This document shows positions 1 to 8,021 of a stretch of 12,769 nt of DNA, one piece after another (positions within the stretch are counted from its first letter, which is position 1; every line of letters begins with the position of its first letter). Where the stretch lies: NCBI GenBank assembly GCA_017540915.1, contig JAFYAD010000334.1, positions 1 through 12,769 on the forward strand. Reading direction: 5' to 3'. This stretch comes from Lachnospiraceae bacterium. Its GTDB lineage: Bacteria; Bacillota_A; Clostridia; Lachnospirales; Lachnospiraceae. The position numbers and the translations under genes are program-made. The notes beneath the pieces are model-generated. The model saw only the letters and a list, made by a program, of their open reading frames with translations, was not told the DNA's origin and did not search any database.

Positions 1-198
1 CTTTTTTTGACTGCATTAAGTTCTTCTTACGGGAACGGTCATTTTTTCAGAAAAAAAGCCGATATATTAAATGACATATGTGCCGCGTTCGATAATGAAC
101 CGACATGTGACATGATCGATGAGGATCTGACGCAGCTGTTTGATACACTGGTGCGATGGGATGCGGATTTTTCGGATATACCCTGCGCGCTTACATAA
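1..198 (+). CDS. 3' end of an unidentified upstream gene (truncated by window edge)
   Basis: The frame is open from the first base of the window and ends at TAA 196-198, giving about 65 C-terminal residues. The tail is acidic, with a short helical stretch (ILNDICAAFDNEP) followed by DEDLTQLFDTLVRWDADF. I see no signal peptide, membrane segment or recognisable domain, and it does not look like the end of a GGDEF cyclase. The TTG at 7 is not a convincing start because the frame stays open upstream of it. The stop lies only 16 bases before the next start, with that gene's ribosome site in between, so it is probably in the same transcript. Compatible codon use and tight spacing support a real gene end, but the function is unknown. 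Confidence 0.5.
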   Translation, partial: LFLTALSSSYGNGHFFRKKADILNDICAAFDNEPTCDMIDEDLTQLFDTLVRWDADFSDIPCALT

Positions 199-204
199 CG
201 TACA

Positions 205-209
205 AGAGG
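205..209 (+). promoter_or_regulatory. Ribosome binding site that fixes the start of the pelD-like gene at 215
   Basis: AGAGG lies 5 bases before ATG 215. This favours 215 over the in-frame ATG at 140, which would overlap the upstream coding frame by 59 bases and add 25 residues ahead of the first Rossmann strand. Confidence 0.7.
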
Positions 210-214
210 ACATA

Positions 215-2389
215 ATGAATATATTGCTGATAGGAGGGTCAGGTAATTTTGCAAACAGCCTGATCAATAAACTGAACAAGGAAAAAGCCCGGATCTATCT
301 TTTGACGGGGCACAGATATGACAGCTCCAAATACCAGCGTGTTTTTGAGCGTTATAACATAGGCTACGAGAGCAATGCCATGCATGAGCTGTTCGAGAGT
401 GTGAGCTTTGATGTGGTGGTATTCATGGGAGCTTACGACACGAATTTCAACTGGCGAAATGAGGAGTCCGACTCCGTGAGATATATGTCGGCCTTCTCCA
501 ACATTCTGATGGCTTACGCTGCCAAGCAGAAGGGGCGCTTTATATACATATCCAGCCATGAGGTTTACGGTACGTCGAGGACCGGTGAGATAAAGGAGGA
601 CGAACCGCAGAATGCGGTTTCCTTCAAAGGTCTGGTGCTAACCGAGGCTGAGGAGATGTGTGAGAGATACAGGCAGACTCAGGGGCTGGATATCGTGACT
701 GTAAGGCTCGATCATATGTACTCTGTTCCCACCGACAGGAAGGATGTGGACAATCCGGTATGTAAATTCTGTATCGAGGGTTTGACTGACGGACAGATAA
801 CTATCCGCAGGGAACACGGGATCTCTCTGTTATATGAGGCGGATGCCGTGGAGTATATTTATAAGCTGATAAACGCGGATATGCACAGGTATGCGGTTTA
901 TCATATTTCCTCAGGCAATGTTCTGACTGAGGGAGAGCTGGCCCGGAAGATAGCCCGGAATCTGGATGGCGAGGTGCGCCTCGTCAGTATCAGTGACGTC
1001 CCGGGTGATACCGTTCTCTCCGGTGAAAGATTCAGAAAAGAGTTCAGCGGAAACTATTACTGTGATAATGAAAAGCTTATCGAGAAGACGGTACTCCGTA
1101 TCAAGAGTGAGCAGGGTATTTATGTGTACGGAGAAGAGGCAAAGCTTAAATGGTATGAGAGACTTGGAAAAAACTTAAGGCTTTTTGTGGGAATTGCCTT
1201 CCCATTCATAGAAAATCTTCTGGCTTTTATCCCTTTCTTTATTTTAAATAATCACGTGGAAGGGAGCGATTACTTCGCAAATCTGGATCCGTATCTTATC
1301 TACGTATTGCTGTTTGCAATAGTGTTCGGACAGCAGCAGGCGACATTTTCGGCAGTACTGTCTGTTTTCGGATTCTGTTTCAGGCAGATGTACGACAGGT
1401 CGGGATTTGAGGTCCTCATAGATACGAATACATATGTCTGGATCGCGCAGATATTTATACTGGGACTTGCGGTGGGTTATATGCACGATCAGCTGAATAA
1501 GCTGAAGAGAGAGAGCGAGTCGGAAAATGAGTTCTTGTCACATCAGCTGAGGGATATATCGGATATCAACAGCAGTAACGTGAGGATAAAGGATGCACTG
1601 GAGGTTCAGGTCGTAAATCAGAATGACAGTGTGGGCAGAATTTACAAGATCACATCTGCTCTCAACCAGTACAGCGCCGCCGAGGTTCTGTTCTACGCCA
1701 CGGAGATAATAGCCGATCTGTTAGGCAGTGAGAGCGTTGCGATCTATACGGTGTCCAATGGACCTTACGCAAGGCTTTTTTCTTATACTTCTGAGAAGGC
1801 TAAAGGCTTTGGAAATTCCTTTAAGTATTCGGACACAGGAGAGTTTTTTGAGACCATCGTCGAAAAGAAAGTGTATATAAACAAAACGCTTAAAGAGGGT
1901 TTTCCCATGATGGCTTATGCCATCTTCGATGATGCGGGTATGATGCAGAATATTTTCATGGTGTGGGATATATCATGGGAGAGCATGTCATTGGGAGAGG
2001 CAAACCAGCTTGTGATAATCTGTTCCCTCATCAGGGAATCCATCATGCGTGCCAACAGATATCTTCTGGCGCTCGAAAAAGAGAGGTATGAATCGGAGAC
2101 CAACATTCTGTCATCTGATGCATTTGAGCAGCTGATCCGTGCATATCTTGCTGCAGAGAAAAAGCATATTACAGAGGTTGTGGTATTGCATATATACAGT
2201 GAGGGCGAGTCTATTGCCAAAACAGCGGAGAAAGCAGGTCCGATGTTCCGTACGAGTGATTATCTCGGCACTATGAAAGGAGAGCTTTATGCCCTGCTTT
2301 CAAACACGACGGCGGATGAGGCGCGGATGGTGGTAGACCGTTTGCAGGTTAATGGTATAGAAAGTGAGATAGTCTGGGATTATGAGTAG
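215..2389 (+). CDS. pelD: PelD-type c-di-GMP receptor fused to an N-terminal epimerase-like (extended SDR) domain
   Basis: The protein has 724 residues. Residues 1 to about 300 form an NAD-dependent epimerase/dehydratase fold, with GGSGNFA at 7-13 and the SSHEVYG strand at 113-119. The catalytic Tyr-x3-Lys is replaced by K138 and L142. About four membrane segments follow (roughly 323-344, 359-372, 377-390 and 407-422). Next come a charged, probably coiled-coil linker (about 423-470), a GAF-like domain (about 470-620) and a degenerate GGDEF domain (about 640-724). The membrane-GAF-degenerate GGDEF order is that of PelD, the inner-membrane c-di-GMP receptor of Pel synthesis. R679-T-S-D682 matches the RxxD inhibitory-site motif, and the GGDEF signature is gone (GTMKGEL), so cyclase activity is not expected. 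The start at 215 is chosen on its ribosome site. The 3' end overlaps pelE by 8 bases. Family membership of the C-terminal half is strong; the role of the N-terminal domain is unknown. Confidence 0.87.
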   Translation: MNILLIGGSGNFANSLINKLNKEKARIYLLTGHRYDSSKYQRVFERYNIGYESNAMHELFESVSFDVVVFMGAYDTNFNWRNEESDSVRYMSAFSNILMAYAAKQKGRFIYISSHEVYGTSRTGEIKEDEPQNAVSFKGLVLTEAEEMCERYRQTQGLDIVTVRLDHMYSVPTDRKDVDNPVCKFCIEGLTDGQITIRREHGISLLYEADAVEYIYKLINADMHRYAVYHISSGNVLTEGELARKIARNLDGEVRLVSISDVPGDTVLSGERFRKEFSGNYYCDNEKLIEKTVLRIKSEQGIYVYGEEAKLKWYERLGKNLRLFVGIAFPFIENLLAFIPFFILNNHVEGSDYFANLDPYLIYVLLFAIVFGQQQATFSAVLSVFGFCFRQMYDRSGFEVLIDTNTYVWIAQIFILGLAVGYMHDQLNKLKRESESENEFLSHQLRDISDINSSNVRIKDALEVQVVNQNDSVGRIYKITSALNQYSAAEVLFYATEIIADLLGSESVAIYTVSNGPYARLFSYTSEKAKGFGNSFKYSDTGEFFETIVEKKVYINKTLKEGFPMMAYAIFDDAGMMQNIFMVWDISWESMSLGEANQLVIICSLIRESIMRANRYLLALEKERYESETNILSSDAFEQLIRAYLAAEKKHITEVVVLHIYSEGESIAKTAEKAGPMFRTSDYLGTMKGELYALLSNTTADEARMVVDRLQVNGIESEIVWDYE

Positions 2390-3290
2390 TCAGGATATTA
2401 TCATGATAATCCTGTTGATCCTCAATCTTATAGCCGTTTGTGTGTATCTGATATTGTACAGAAAACGTGAGAAACGGCGCGGCGTTATTATAAAAGCGGT
2501 GGTAATGCTGTTGTGTCCCGTGGCAGGTGTTCTGTTTTTCGGATTGGCAGATTTTCTTCAGAAGACATTTTTCAATGAGCCGGTGGATCTGGCGGACGTG
2601 GTCTTCAGCAAGGACAGAACGCATTTTGCATCGGCACCGGAGGAGAGCAGGGAAAAGAACCTTGTGTCTTTAGAGGAAGCGATAGAGGTTACGGACAATG
2701 CAAACCTGAGGGAATTGATGATGAGCATAGTCAGGGGCGAGACCATGGAGTTTTTGGGCGCCATATCCCTTGCGTTAAACAGCAGGGATTCGGAGACTGC
2801 CCACTACGCAGCCTCGGTTTTGCAGGATGCGGTTAATGAGTTCAGACTGAATGTGGAACTCAGGAAAAAGGAATATTTTGAAACACCGAACGGAACATAT
2901 AAGCAGGTTTTGGGAGAGTCCATTATCACTTATATGAACACCATATTAAAGCAAAATGTGTTTTCCGAGCGTGAGACCGCTGAGTATGTCAGACTTATGG
3001 AGCGGATCTGCTCGGATATGTACGGAGATTACAACAGCAACATGAGCGCTGAGCTCATGGAAATACTCTGCATTATGCTGTTGAACGTGCATGAATATGA
3101 GCTGTGTGAAAAATGGTGTGACAGGCTTGTGAAGGATCACCCGGACAGCCTTCCCGCTTATACCTGCAAGATGAAGCTGTTTTTCAATACCGGCAGGACG
3201 GAGGAGTTTTTCAGCGTCGTATCTGCGTTGCAGAATTCTACGGTGGTAATAGATAACGAGACATTGGAGTTTTTGAGGGCTTTCAGATGA
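2382..3290 (+). CDS. pelE: PelE-like membrane protein with helical (TPR-like) cytoplasmic domain
   Basis: The protein has 302 residues. Two membrane helices lie near the N-terminus (about 6-26 and 35-55), separated by a very basic turn (RKREKRRG). The rest is helix-rich and soluble. The segment near the C-terminus (YELCEKWCDRLVKDHPDS, then a second helix pair) has the look of a TPR repeat. Two helices followed by a TPR domain is the known PelE architecture. PelE joins PelD, PelF and PelG in the inner-membrane synthase complex and is thought to contact PelF. The start ATG overlaps the pelD stop by 8 bases, which suggests translational coupling. The ribosome site before it is weak, in keeping with coupling. 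Sequence conservation of PelE is low, so the call leans on architecture plus its place between pelD and the pelA-position gene. Confidence 0.8.
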   Translation: MSSQDIIMIILLILNLIAVCVYLILYRKREKRRGVIIKAVVMLLCPVAGVLFFGLADFLQKTFFNEPVDLADVVFSKDRTHFASAPEESREKNLVSLEEAIEVTDNANLRELMMSIVRGETMEFLGAISLALNSRDSETAHYAASVLQDAVNEFRLNVELRKKEYFETPNGTYKQVLGESIITYMNTILKQNVFSERETAEYVRLMERICSDMYGDYNSNMSAELMEILCIMLLNVHEYELCEKWCDRLVKDHPDSLPAYTCKMKLFFNTGRTEEFFSVVSALQNSTVVIDNETLEFLRAFR

Positions 3291-5101
3291 TAACTAAGAG
3301 AAATCTTATTTCCATGGTCCTGATGATGTGCGTTATTTTCTTTCTGTTTCAGTTTTCTCAGGTGGTAAAGGATAACAGAAATGAATTTGACGTGAATTCA
3401 TATACTACAAATAAAGTGACAGGTGGAGAGGACAGATGGAAACCGTCAGGGGATCCGGATTGTCTTTTCATAGGGGACAAGGGAACCGAAGTTTACAAGA
3501 CCGTCAGGGAATGGTGTTATTACACCAAGAGAAATATTACTGCGGTGAGCGCAGCCGAGGTAAAGAATCTCTCGGATATATCCATGATAGACATCATCCT
3601 GATAGACGGAGAGACGGTGAATATAAATGATAACATGTCCGATATTCTGGACAGCTTTGCGCAGGAGGGCAAAAACATTATATTTTGCCGGATCCCGCAG
3701 TATAACACCATCAGCAACAATGAATACGTACAGGAGCTGCTGGGGATAAGATACGTTATATCTCCCATGTGCCATGTTACCGCGGTGCAGTTATATGACG
3801 GTTTTCTGCTGGGAGGAGAGATCCTGTACGAGGAGAATGCGGGAGACAGCAGCAAGTTCATGGATCTGGATCTTATGATACCCTGGTATTCGGCAGAGAC
3901 CGGTACGAAGACCTATGCGGTGGGGGATCTTGATGAAAACACTTACGGCAGTGAGTATTTCCCGAGACTGATGTGGAGAAATACCTACAAAAACGGTTTT
4001 GTCTTCTGCGTTTGCGGAGATTTCATGAAGGATGAGACGGGCTTTGGCATATTGGATTCTTTTGTTTACGAAGGATCCGACTACTATCTGTACCCGGTGG
4101 TAAACGCCCGGAATTTTGTCATGACGGATTTTCCGTATCTGGCGCCGGAAAATGAGGAGAAGATAAAAGAGATATATGCCAGAAATTTCCAGGACACATT
4201 CAGGGACATCATGTGGCCCGATATCCTGGCTATGGCCAAAAACAATAATGATCTTAAGATGACCTGTTTTTTTAATACACAGCTGGATTATGATGATGAG
4301 GTTGAGCCCTCGGATGAAAATCTGGAGTATTACCTTGCGCAGATGAAAGAATCCGGAGCCGAGGCCGGCAAATCCTATTCCACCATCGGCGGTCTCGGAT
4401 TTAGCGATAAAATAGAGAAAGACAGTTCTTTCTGGGATAATACCAGTATCGGATACCATTTCGCCGCAGCTTTCTTTGAGAAGATGCCGGAGGGCTTTAA
4501 GGACGAGCTGAGAAGCGGAAAGCTGGGAGATCTGCGTACCGTCTGCCTTATGGAGGACGATGACAGAAAGCTGCTGTCGTTTTATGATGACAGGATCACG
4601 GTTCAGAAGGTCACCAATGATGCCTGGGACTACATGTATTCAAAGGATCTTAAGGCAAAGAGCCTGATCACTGCGTTAGGGTATCAGAATGTTGCCGTCA
4701 ACATGTTGAACGTGGTGTGGCCCGAGAGCGGGGAAGATTATTGGGAGAGCTATTTCCCTAAGGTAAACGGTTATCTGTCCTCATACTGGACCAGATATGA
4801 CGATTTTGATTATACCACCATATCAGAGAGCGATTACAGGGTGAGGAATTTCCTGAACCTTGATTATACCGACTTCAGGGTTGAAGATGAGATACATTTC
4901 TCTGTCACCGGCAACAAGAAGACGGATGCCTGGTTTATATTGAGGACCCATGGAGAGAATGTTACCGGTATCACCGGAGGAGATTACAGGAAGCTGGAGG
5001 AAGATGCATATCTGATCCATGCAAAGAAGAGCATGGTTGTCATTACCGTGGAAAGCGATGATGACCACAGCCGGTATTCCATACGTAAAGCGGAGGGATG
5101 A
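3287..5101 (+). CDS. Membrane-anchored DUF2194-type protein in the pelA (deacetylase) position
   Basis: The protein has 604 residues. One hydrophobic helix at about 7-23 after a short basic start reads as an uncleaved signal anchor, placing the rest outside the membrane. Residues about 55-150 alternate strand and helix like a Rossmann/flavodoxin fold. From about 270 the sequence resembles DUF2194 proteins of Firmicutes, including NARNFVMTDFPYL near 275 and the C-terminal WFILRTHGENVTG block. Gram-positive pel clusters place the PelA deacetylase gene between pelE and pelF, exactly where this gene sits, so I infer a role in trimming or de-N-acetylating Pel. However, no TFDD motif and no HxxxH zinc motif occur anywhere in the protein. 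MTDFP (279-283) and H391 are the nearest candidates. It has no PelA-type glycoside hydrolase domain that I can recognise. It overlaps pelE by 4 bases (ATGA), with GAGGG at 3275-3279. Confidence 0.72.
   Translation: MITKRNLISMVLMMCVIFFLFQFSQVVKDNRNEFDVNSYTTNKVTGGEDRWKPSGDPDCLFIGDKGTEVYKTVREWCYYTKRNITAVSAAEVKNLSDISMIDIILIDGETVNINDNMSDILDSFAQEGKNIIFCRIPQYNTISNNEYVQELLGIRYVISPMCHVTAVQLYDGFLLGGEILYEENAGDSSKFMDLDLMIPWYSAETGTKTYAVGDLDENTYGSEYFPRLMWRNTYKNGFVFCVCGDFMKDETGFGILDSFVYEGSDYYLYPVVNARNFVMTDFPYLAPENEEKIKEIYARNFQDTFRDIMWPDILAMAKNNNDLKMTCFFNTQLDYDDEVEPSDENLEYYLAQMKESGAEAGKSYSTIGGLGFSDKIEKDSSFWDNTSIGYHFAAAFFEKMPEGFKDELRSGKLGDLRTVCLMEDDDRKLLSFYDDRITVQKVTNDAWDYMYSKDLKAKSLITALGYQNVAVNMLNVVWPESGEDYWESYFPKVNGYLSSYWTRYDDFDYTTISESDYRVRNFLNLDYTDFRVEDEIHFSVTGNKKTDAWFILRTHGENVTGITGGDYRKLEEDAYLIHAKKSMVVITVESDDDHSRYSIRKAEG
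5092..5097 (+). promoter_or_regulatory. Ribosome binding site that fixes the pelF start at 5106
   Basis: GGAGGG lies 8 bases before ATG 5106, inside the last codons of the preceding gene. This supports 5106 over the in-frame ATG at 5019, which lies deep in the preceding gene and has no such site. The protein from 5106 starts MRVCIVAEGCYPYVTGG, the typical PelF N-terminus. Confidence 0.8.
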
Positions 5102-5105
5102 TGAG

Positions 5106-6521
5106 ATGAGAGTCTGCATAGTGGCGGAGGGCTGTTATCCTTATGTTACCGGCGGTGTGTCGGGGTGGATCAACAGCATGATAAAATCTTTCCCCGATAT
5201 AGATTTTGTGGTGCTGGCCATAATCGCAAACCGCTCCATGAGCGGCAAGTTTGTCTATGAACTGCCGCAGAATGTTTCTGCCGTATACGAGGCATACCTC
5301 GATGACAAAAACTACGATAAACCCGGCAGGAACAGGAAGATAAAGCGGATGGGAGAGCGGGAATACAATGCTCTGCGCAGTATAGTCTTAAATTATAAGG
5401 TTGACTGGGAATGCCTTTTTGAGTATATCAGCAGTCCGGGAGTGTCGGTGGATGAGATCCTGATGGGACCGGATTTTTACGATATCGTAAAAGAACTGTA
5501 TTACAGGGATTACTATTACGTTGTTTTCTCGGACTTCCTGTGGACATTGAGGTCAATATATCTGCCTCTGTTGCTGTGTATGAAGACGGAGATACCGAAG
5601 GCGGATCTGTATCACTGCGTGGCAACGGGATATGCGGGTGTTCTGGGCAGCATGGCAAAGCATTTTTACGGGAGTAAGCTTCTGGTATCCGAGCACGGTA
5701 TATACACCAGAGAGCGCGAGGAGGAGCTTTTGAAGGCATCCTGGGTCAAGGGTGTATATAAAAACATCTGGATAGACCAGTTTAAGAAAATGTCCCATCT
5801 TGCATACAGGGATGCGGGGATAGTGACCTGTCTTTTCGGTCATGCCAAAAGACTTCAGACAGAGCTGGGCTGCGATCCAAAGAAAATATGGATAACTCCC
5901 AACGGAATAGACGTGGACGGATTTGCGGCGGTGCCGGGAAAACAGCCCGAGGACGAGGGCTGGGTTAACATTGGTGCGGTGCTCAGAGTCACTCCCATAA
6001 AGGACGTCAAGACCATGATCAGGGCTTTTGCCTATGCAAAGCAAAGATACAGTCGTCTGAAGCTGTGGATCATGGGACCTATGGAGGAGGACGAGACTTA
6101 TGCCAAAGAGTGTGTTGAGCTTGTGGATGTTCTGAATGTAAAGGATGTGATATTCACAGGCAGGATCAATACAAAGGAATATATAGGCAGGATGGATGTC
6201 ACAATACTGACCAGTATCAGTGAAGGCCAGCCACTCACCATTTTGGAAAGCTACGCGGCGCACGTTCCGGTGATCGCCACGGATGTGGGAAACTGCAGCG
6301 GACTCATATTCGGCGAGGAGGGAGATGAGTTCGGTGAGGCGGGTATTCTGACGCACATCATGAATGTTGAGGAGATCGCTGATGCCATGGTGCGCATGGC
6401 TGAGGACAAAAATATGCGCCTTACCATGGGAGAGAACGGATACAGGCGCGCGGACAGCTATTACAGACTCGAGGATATGAAAAAGAAATATACTCAGATT
6501 TACAGACTTTTTGGATACTAA
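5106..6521 (+). CDS. pelF: PelF, cytosolic GT4 family Pel polymerase
   Basis: The protein has 471 residues, a little shorter than PelF of Pseudomonas. PelF is the soluble retaining glycosyltransferase that builds the Pel chain from UDP-amino sugars on the cytoplasmic face, docked to PelD, PelE and PelG. Features seen are the N-terminal glycine-rich loop YVTGGVSGW (about 12-20), the PelF signature SEHGIYTREREEE (E196-H197-G198 with R202), and the GT4 E-x7-E motif at E373 and E381 within ISEGQPLTILE. No membrane segment is present. The gene follows the DUF2194 gene by 4 bases. The next gene, pelG, comes after 40 bases. The family call is firm. The exact sugar used cannot be read from the sequence, and the degenerate epimerase domain in the PelD protein leaves the source of any UDP-GalNAc open. 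Confidence 0.95.
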   Translation: MRVCIVAEGCYPYVTGGVSGWINSMIKSFPDIDFVVLAIIANRSMSGKFVYELPQNVSAVYEAYLDDKNYDKPGRNRKIKRMGEREYNALRSIVLNYKVDWECLFEYISSPGVSVDEILMGPDFYDIVKELYYRDYYYVVFSDFLWTLRSIYLPLLLCMKTEIPKADLYHCVATGYAGVLGSMAKHFYGSKLLVSEHGIYTREREEELLKASWVKGVYKNIWIDQFKKMSHLAYRDAGIVTCLFGHAKRLQTELGCDPKKIWITPNGIDVDGFAAVPGKQPEDEGWVNIGAVLRVTPIKDVKTMIRAFAYAKQRYSRLKLWIMGPMEEDETYAKECVELVDVLNVKDVIFTGRINTKEYIGRMDVTILTSISEGQPLTILESYAAHVPVIATDVGNCSGLIFGEEGDEFGEAGILTHIMNVEEIADAMVRMAEDKNMRLTMGENGYRRADSYYRLEDMKKKYTQIYRLFGY

Positions 6522-6561
6522 TGAGGATTGACCGGACCATAATGAGAAGAGAGGGATCGTC

Positions 6562-8004
6562 ATGGCAGGCGTAGGAGTAAGGCTTAACAAGATATACAGT
6601 AAAAATTCCATAATAGCCGATCTGTGGGGATTCGGATACAGTTCCATGATAACCATCGCCCCCATGGTGGTGGTCATTGCGGCGGTCATCATAATGCAGC
6701 TTCTGGTGGGATATGCGTCCTACGGCTACGCAGCCAGAGAGCTGTATTCCTGCACGGTATTATATATATTCATCTTCGCCCTGCTCACGGCTTCGCCTTT
6801 CAACGCGGTGTTATCAAGGTATCTTTCCGACGTTATCTACGAGGAGAGGTACGACCGGATAATGCCCTGTTATTATATCGGTCTTTTCTTAAACGTTTTG
6901 TTAAGCGCGCCTCTCGGGGCAGTGTTCTGCGTTCATGAATACTATGTGGGCAAGGTTGATGCCCTCTATGTTTTCGCCGGATTTTTCGGATATATACTGT
7001 TGATGTTCGTGTTTTATACCATGTTATATCTGTCCATATGTAAGGAATACGGCAGGATATCCCTGTTCTTTGTATGCGGGATGACATTGTCGGTGCTGAT
7101 GGCGGTGATACTGGCCAGGTTGTTTAAGGTGGATGTGGCTTTTGCAATGCTGGTGTCTTTGGATCTGGGGTTTTTACTTACAGGAGCGCTGGAGTTCGCC
7201 CAGGTGAAGAGCTATTTCAGGGAGAACAGCGGTGAGTACAGAACGGTTCTGGTATATTTCAAAAAATACTGGCAGCTTGTATTCACCAATTTTCTGTACA
7301 CTTTGGGACTGTATATCCACAATTTCGTATTCTGGTCCACGGACATGCACATGATAGTGAGGAAGAGTTTTGTCAGTATGCAGACCTACGACATGGCTAC
7401 CTGTCTTGCAATGTTCACCAATATCTCCGCCACCGTGATCTTCATATCCAGGGTGGAGATGCATTTTCACGAGAGATACAGAATGTACTCGGAGGCCGTC
7501 ATAGGCGGGCGCGGTATCGACATCGAAAAAAACAAAAAGAGGATGTTTGAGCAGCTGACGGATGAGCTGATGAATCTGGTGAGAATACAGTTTATTGTGT
7601 CGGTGGTCATCTTTTTGTTCTGCACCATATTTTTGCCGAGGCTCGGTTTCGGAGGCATGGTCATGAAGATCTACCCATGTCTTGCAGCGGGGTATTTCGT
7701 GCTGTTCTTAATGTATGCCGAGATCATATTCCTGTATTACTACAACGATCTCAACGGTTCCCTGTTCACGTCTCTGATATTCGTCTGTGTGACCTTCGTG
7801 TTTGCGCTGTGGGGAACGACGCTGCCTCCGGTCTGGTACGGTATCGGACCCATGGCAGGATCCATAGCCGCGTTTATATATGCTTATTTCAGACTGCGTT
7901 ATATTGAGCGTGAGCTTGATTATCATATTTTCTGCAACGGAAAACTGATGGAAAAAGGCGAGGGCAGCAGGCCGTCAAATAAGGTTTATGAGAGAAACGC
8001 CTGA
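6562..8004 (+). CDS. pelG: PelG, multi-pass Pel exporter of the MOP/Wzx-like type
   Basis: The protein has 480 residues, close to the usual PelG length of about 455-490. It carries roughly twelve hydrophobic helices along its length, from about residue 28 to 455. The N-terminal region LWGFGYSSMITIAPMVVV is characteristic of PelG. PelG is a polysaccharide transporter related to Wzx flippases and forms the channel through which PelF pushes the nascent chain. It always accompanies pelF, as here. The start at 6562 has AGAGGGA at 6550-6556, 5 bases upstream. The 40-base gap before it is the longest in the window and contains no convincing hairpin or promoter. The C-terminal tail is charged and cytoplasmic. 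Confidence 0.92.
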   Translation: MAGVGVRLNKIYSKNSIIADLWGFGYSSMITIAPMVVVIAAVIIMQLLVGYASYGYAARELYSCTVLYIFIFALLTASPFNAVLSRYLSDVIYEERYDRIMPCYYIGLFLNVLLSAPLGAVFCVHEYYVGKVDALYVFAGFFGYILLMFVFYTMLYLSICKEYGRISLFFVCGMTLSVLMAVILARLFKVDVAFAMLVSLDLGFLLTGALEFAQVKSYFRENSGEYRTVLVYFKKYWQLVFTNFLYTLGLYIHNFVFWSTDMHMIVRKSFVSMQTYDMATCLAMFTNISATVIFISRVEMHFHERYRMYSEAVIGGRGIDIEKNKKRMFEQLTDELMNLVRIQFIVSVVIFLFCTIFLPRLGFGGMVMKIYPCLAAGYFVLFLMYAEIIFLYYYNDLNGSLFTSLIFVCVTFVFALWGTTLPPVWYGIGPMAGSIAAFIYAYFRLRYIERELDYHIFCNGKLMEKGEGSRPSNKVYERNA

Positions 8005-8021
8005 TAGTAAAAGGGGATAAA

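Noticed and set aside
140..214. Longer N-terminus for the PelD fusion starting at ATG 140
   Set aside because: It overlaps the upstream gene end by 59 bases, has no good ribosome site, and puts 25 extra residues ahead of the conserved first Rossmann strand.
215..1150. Annotating the N-terminal domain as an active UDP-GlcNAc 4-epimerase
   Set aside because: The catalytic Tyr and Lys positions hold K138 and L142, so only an epimerase-like fold can be claimed.
3791..4459. Reverse-strand frame of 222 codons opposite the DUF2194 gene
   Set aside because: The product is a low-information shadow rich in Ile, His and Arg with no domain, and lies wholly inside a well-supported gene.
5019..5105. Longer N-terminus for PelF starting at ATG 5019
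   Set aside because: It lies inside the DUF2194 coding sequence. The GGAGGG site and the family N-terminus both point to 5106.
6521..6574. 17-codon leader frame (ATG overlapping the pelF stop as TAATG) spanning the pelG start
   Set aside because: It overlaps pelG's own ribosome site and start in another frame. There is no run of regulatory codons or paired hairpins to suggest attenuation; TAATG is common by chance.
5553..6692. Long reverse-strand frame of 379 codons opposite pelF
   Set aside because: It is antisense to a clearly conserved GT4 gene with intact motifs, has no family features of its own, and would be the only minus-strand gene in a one-way operon.
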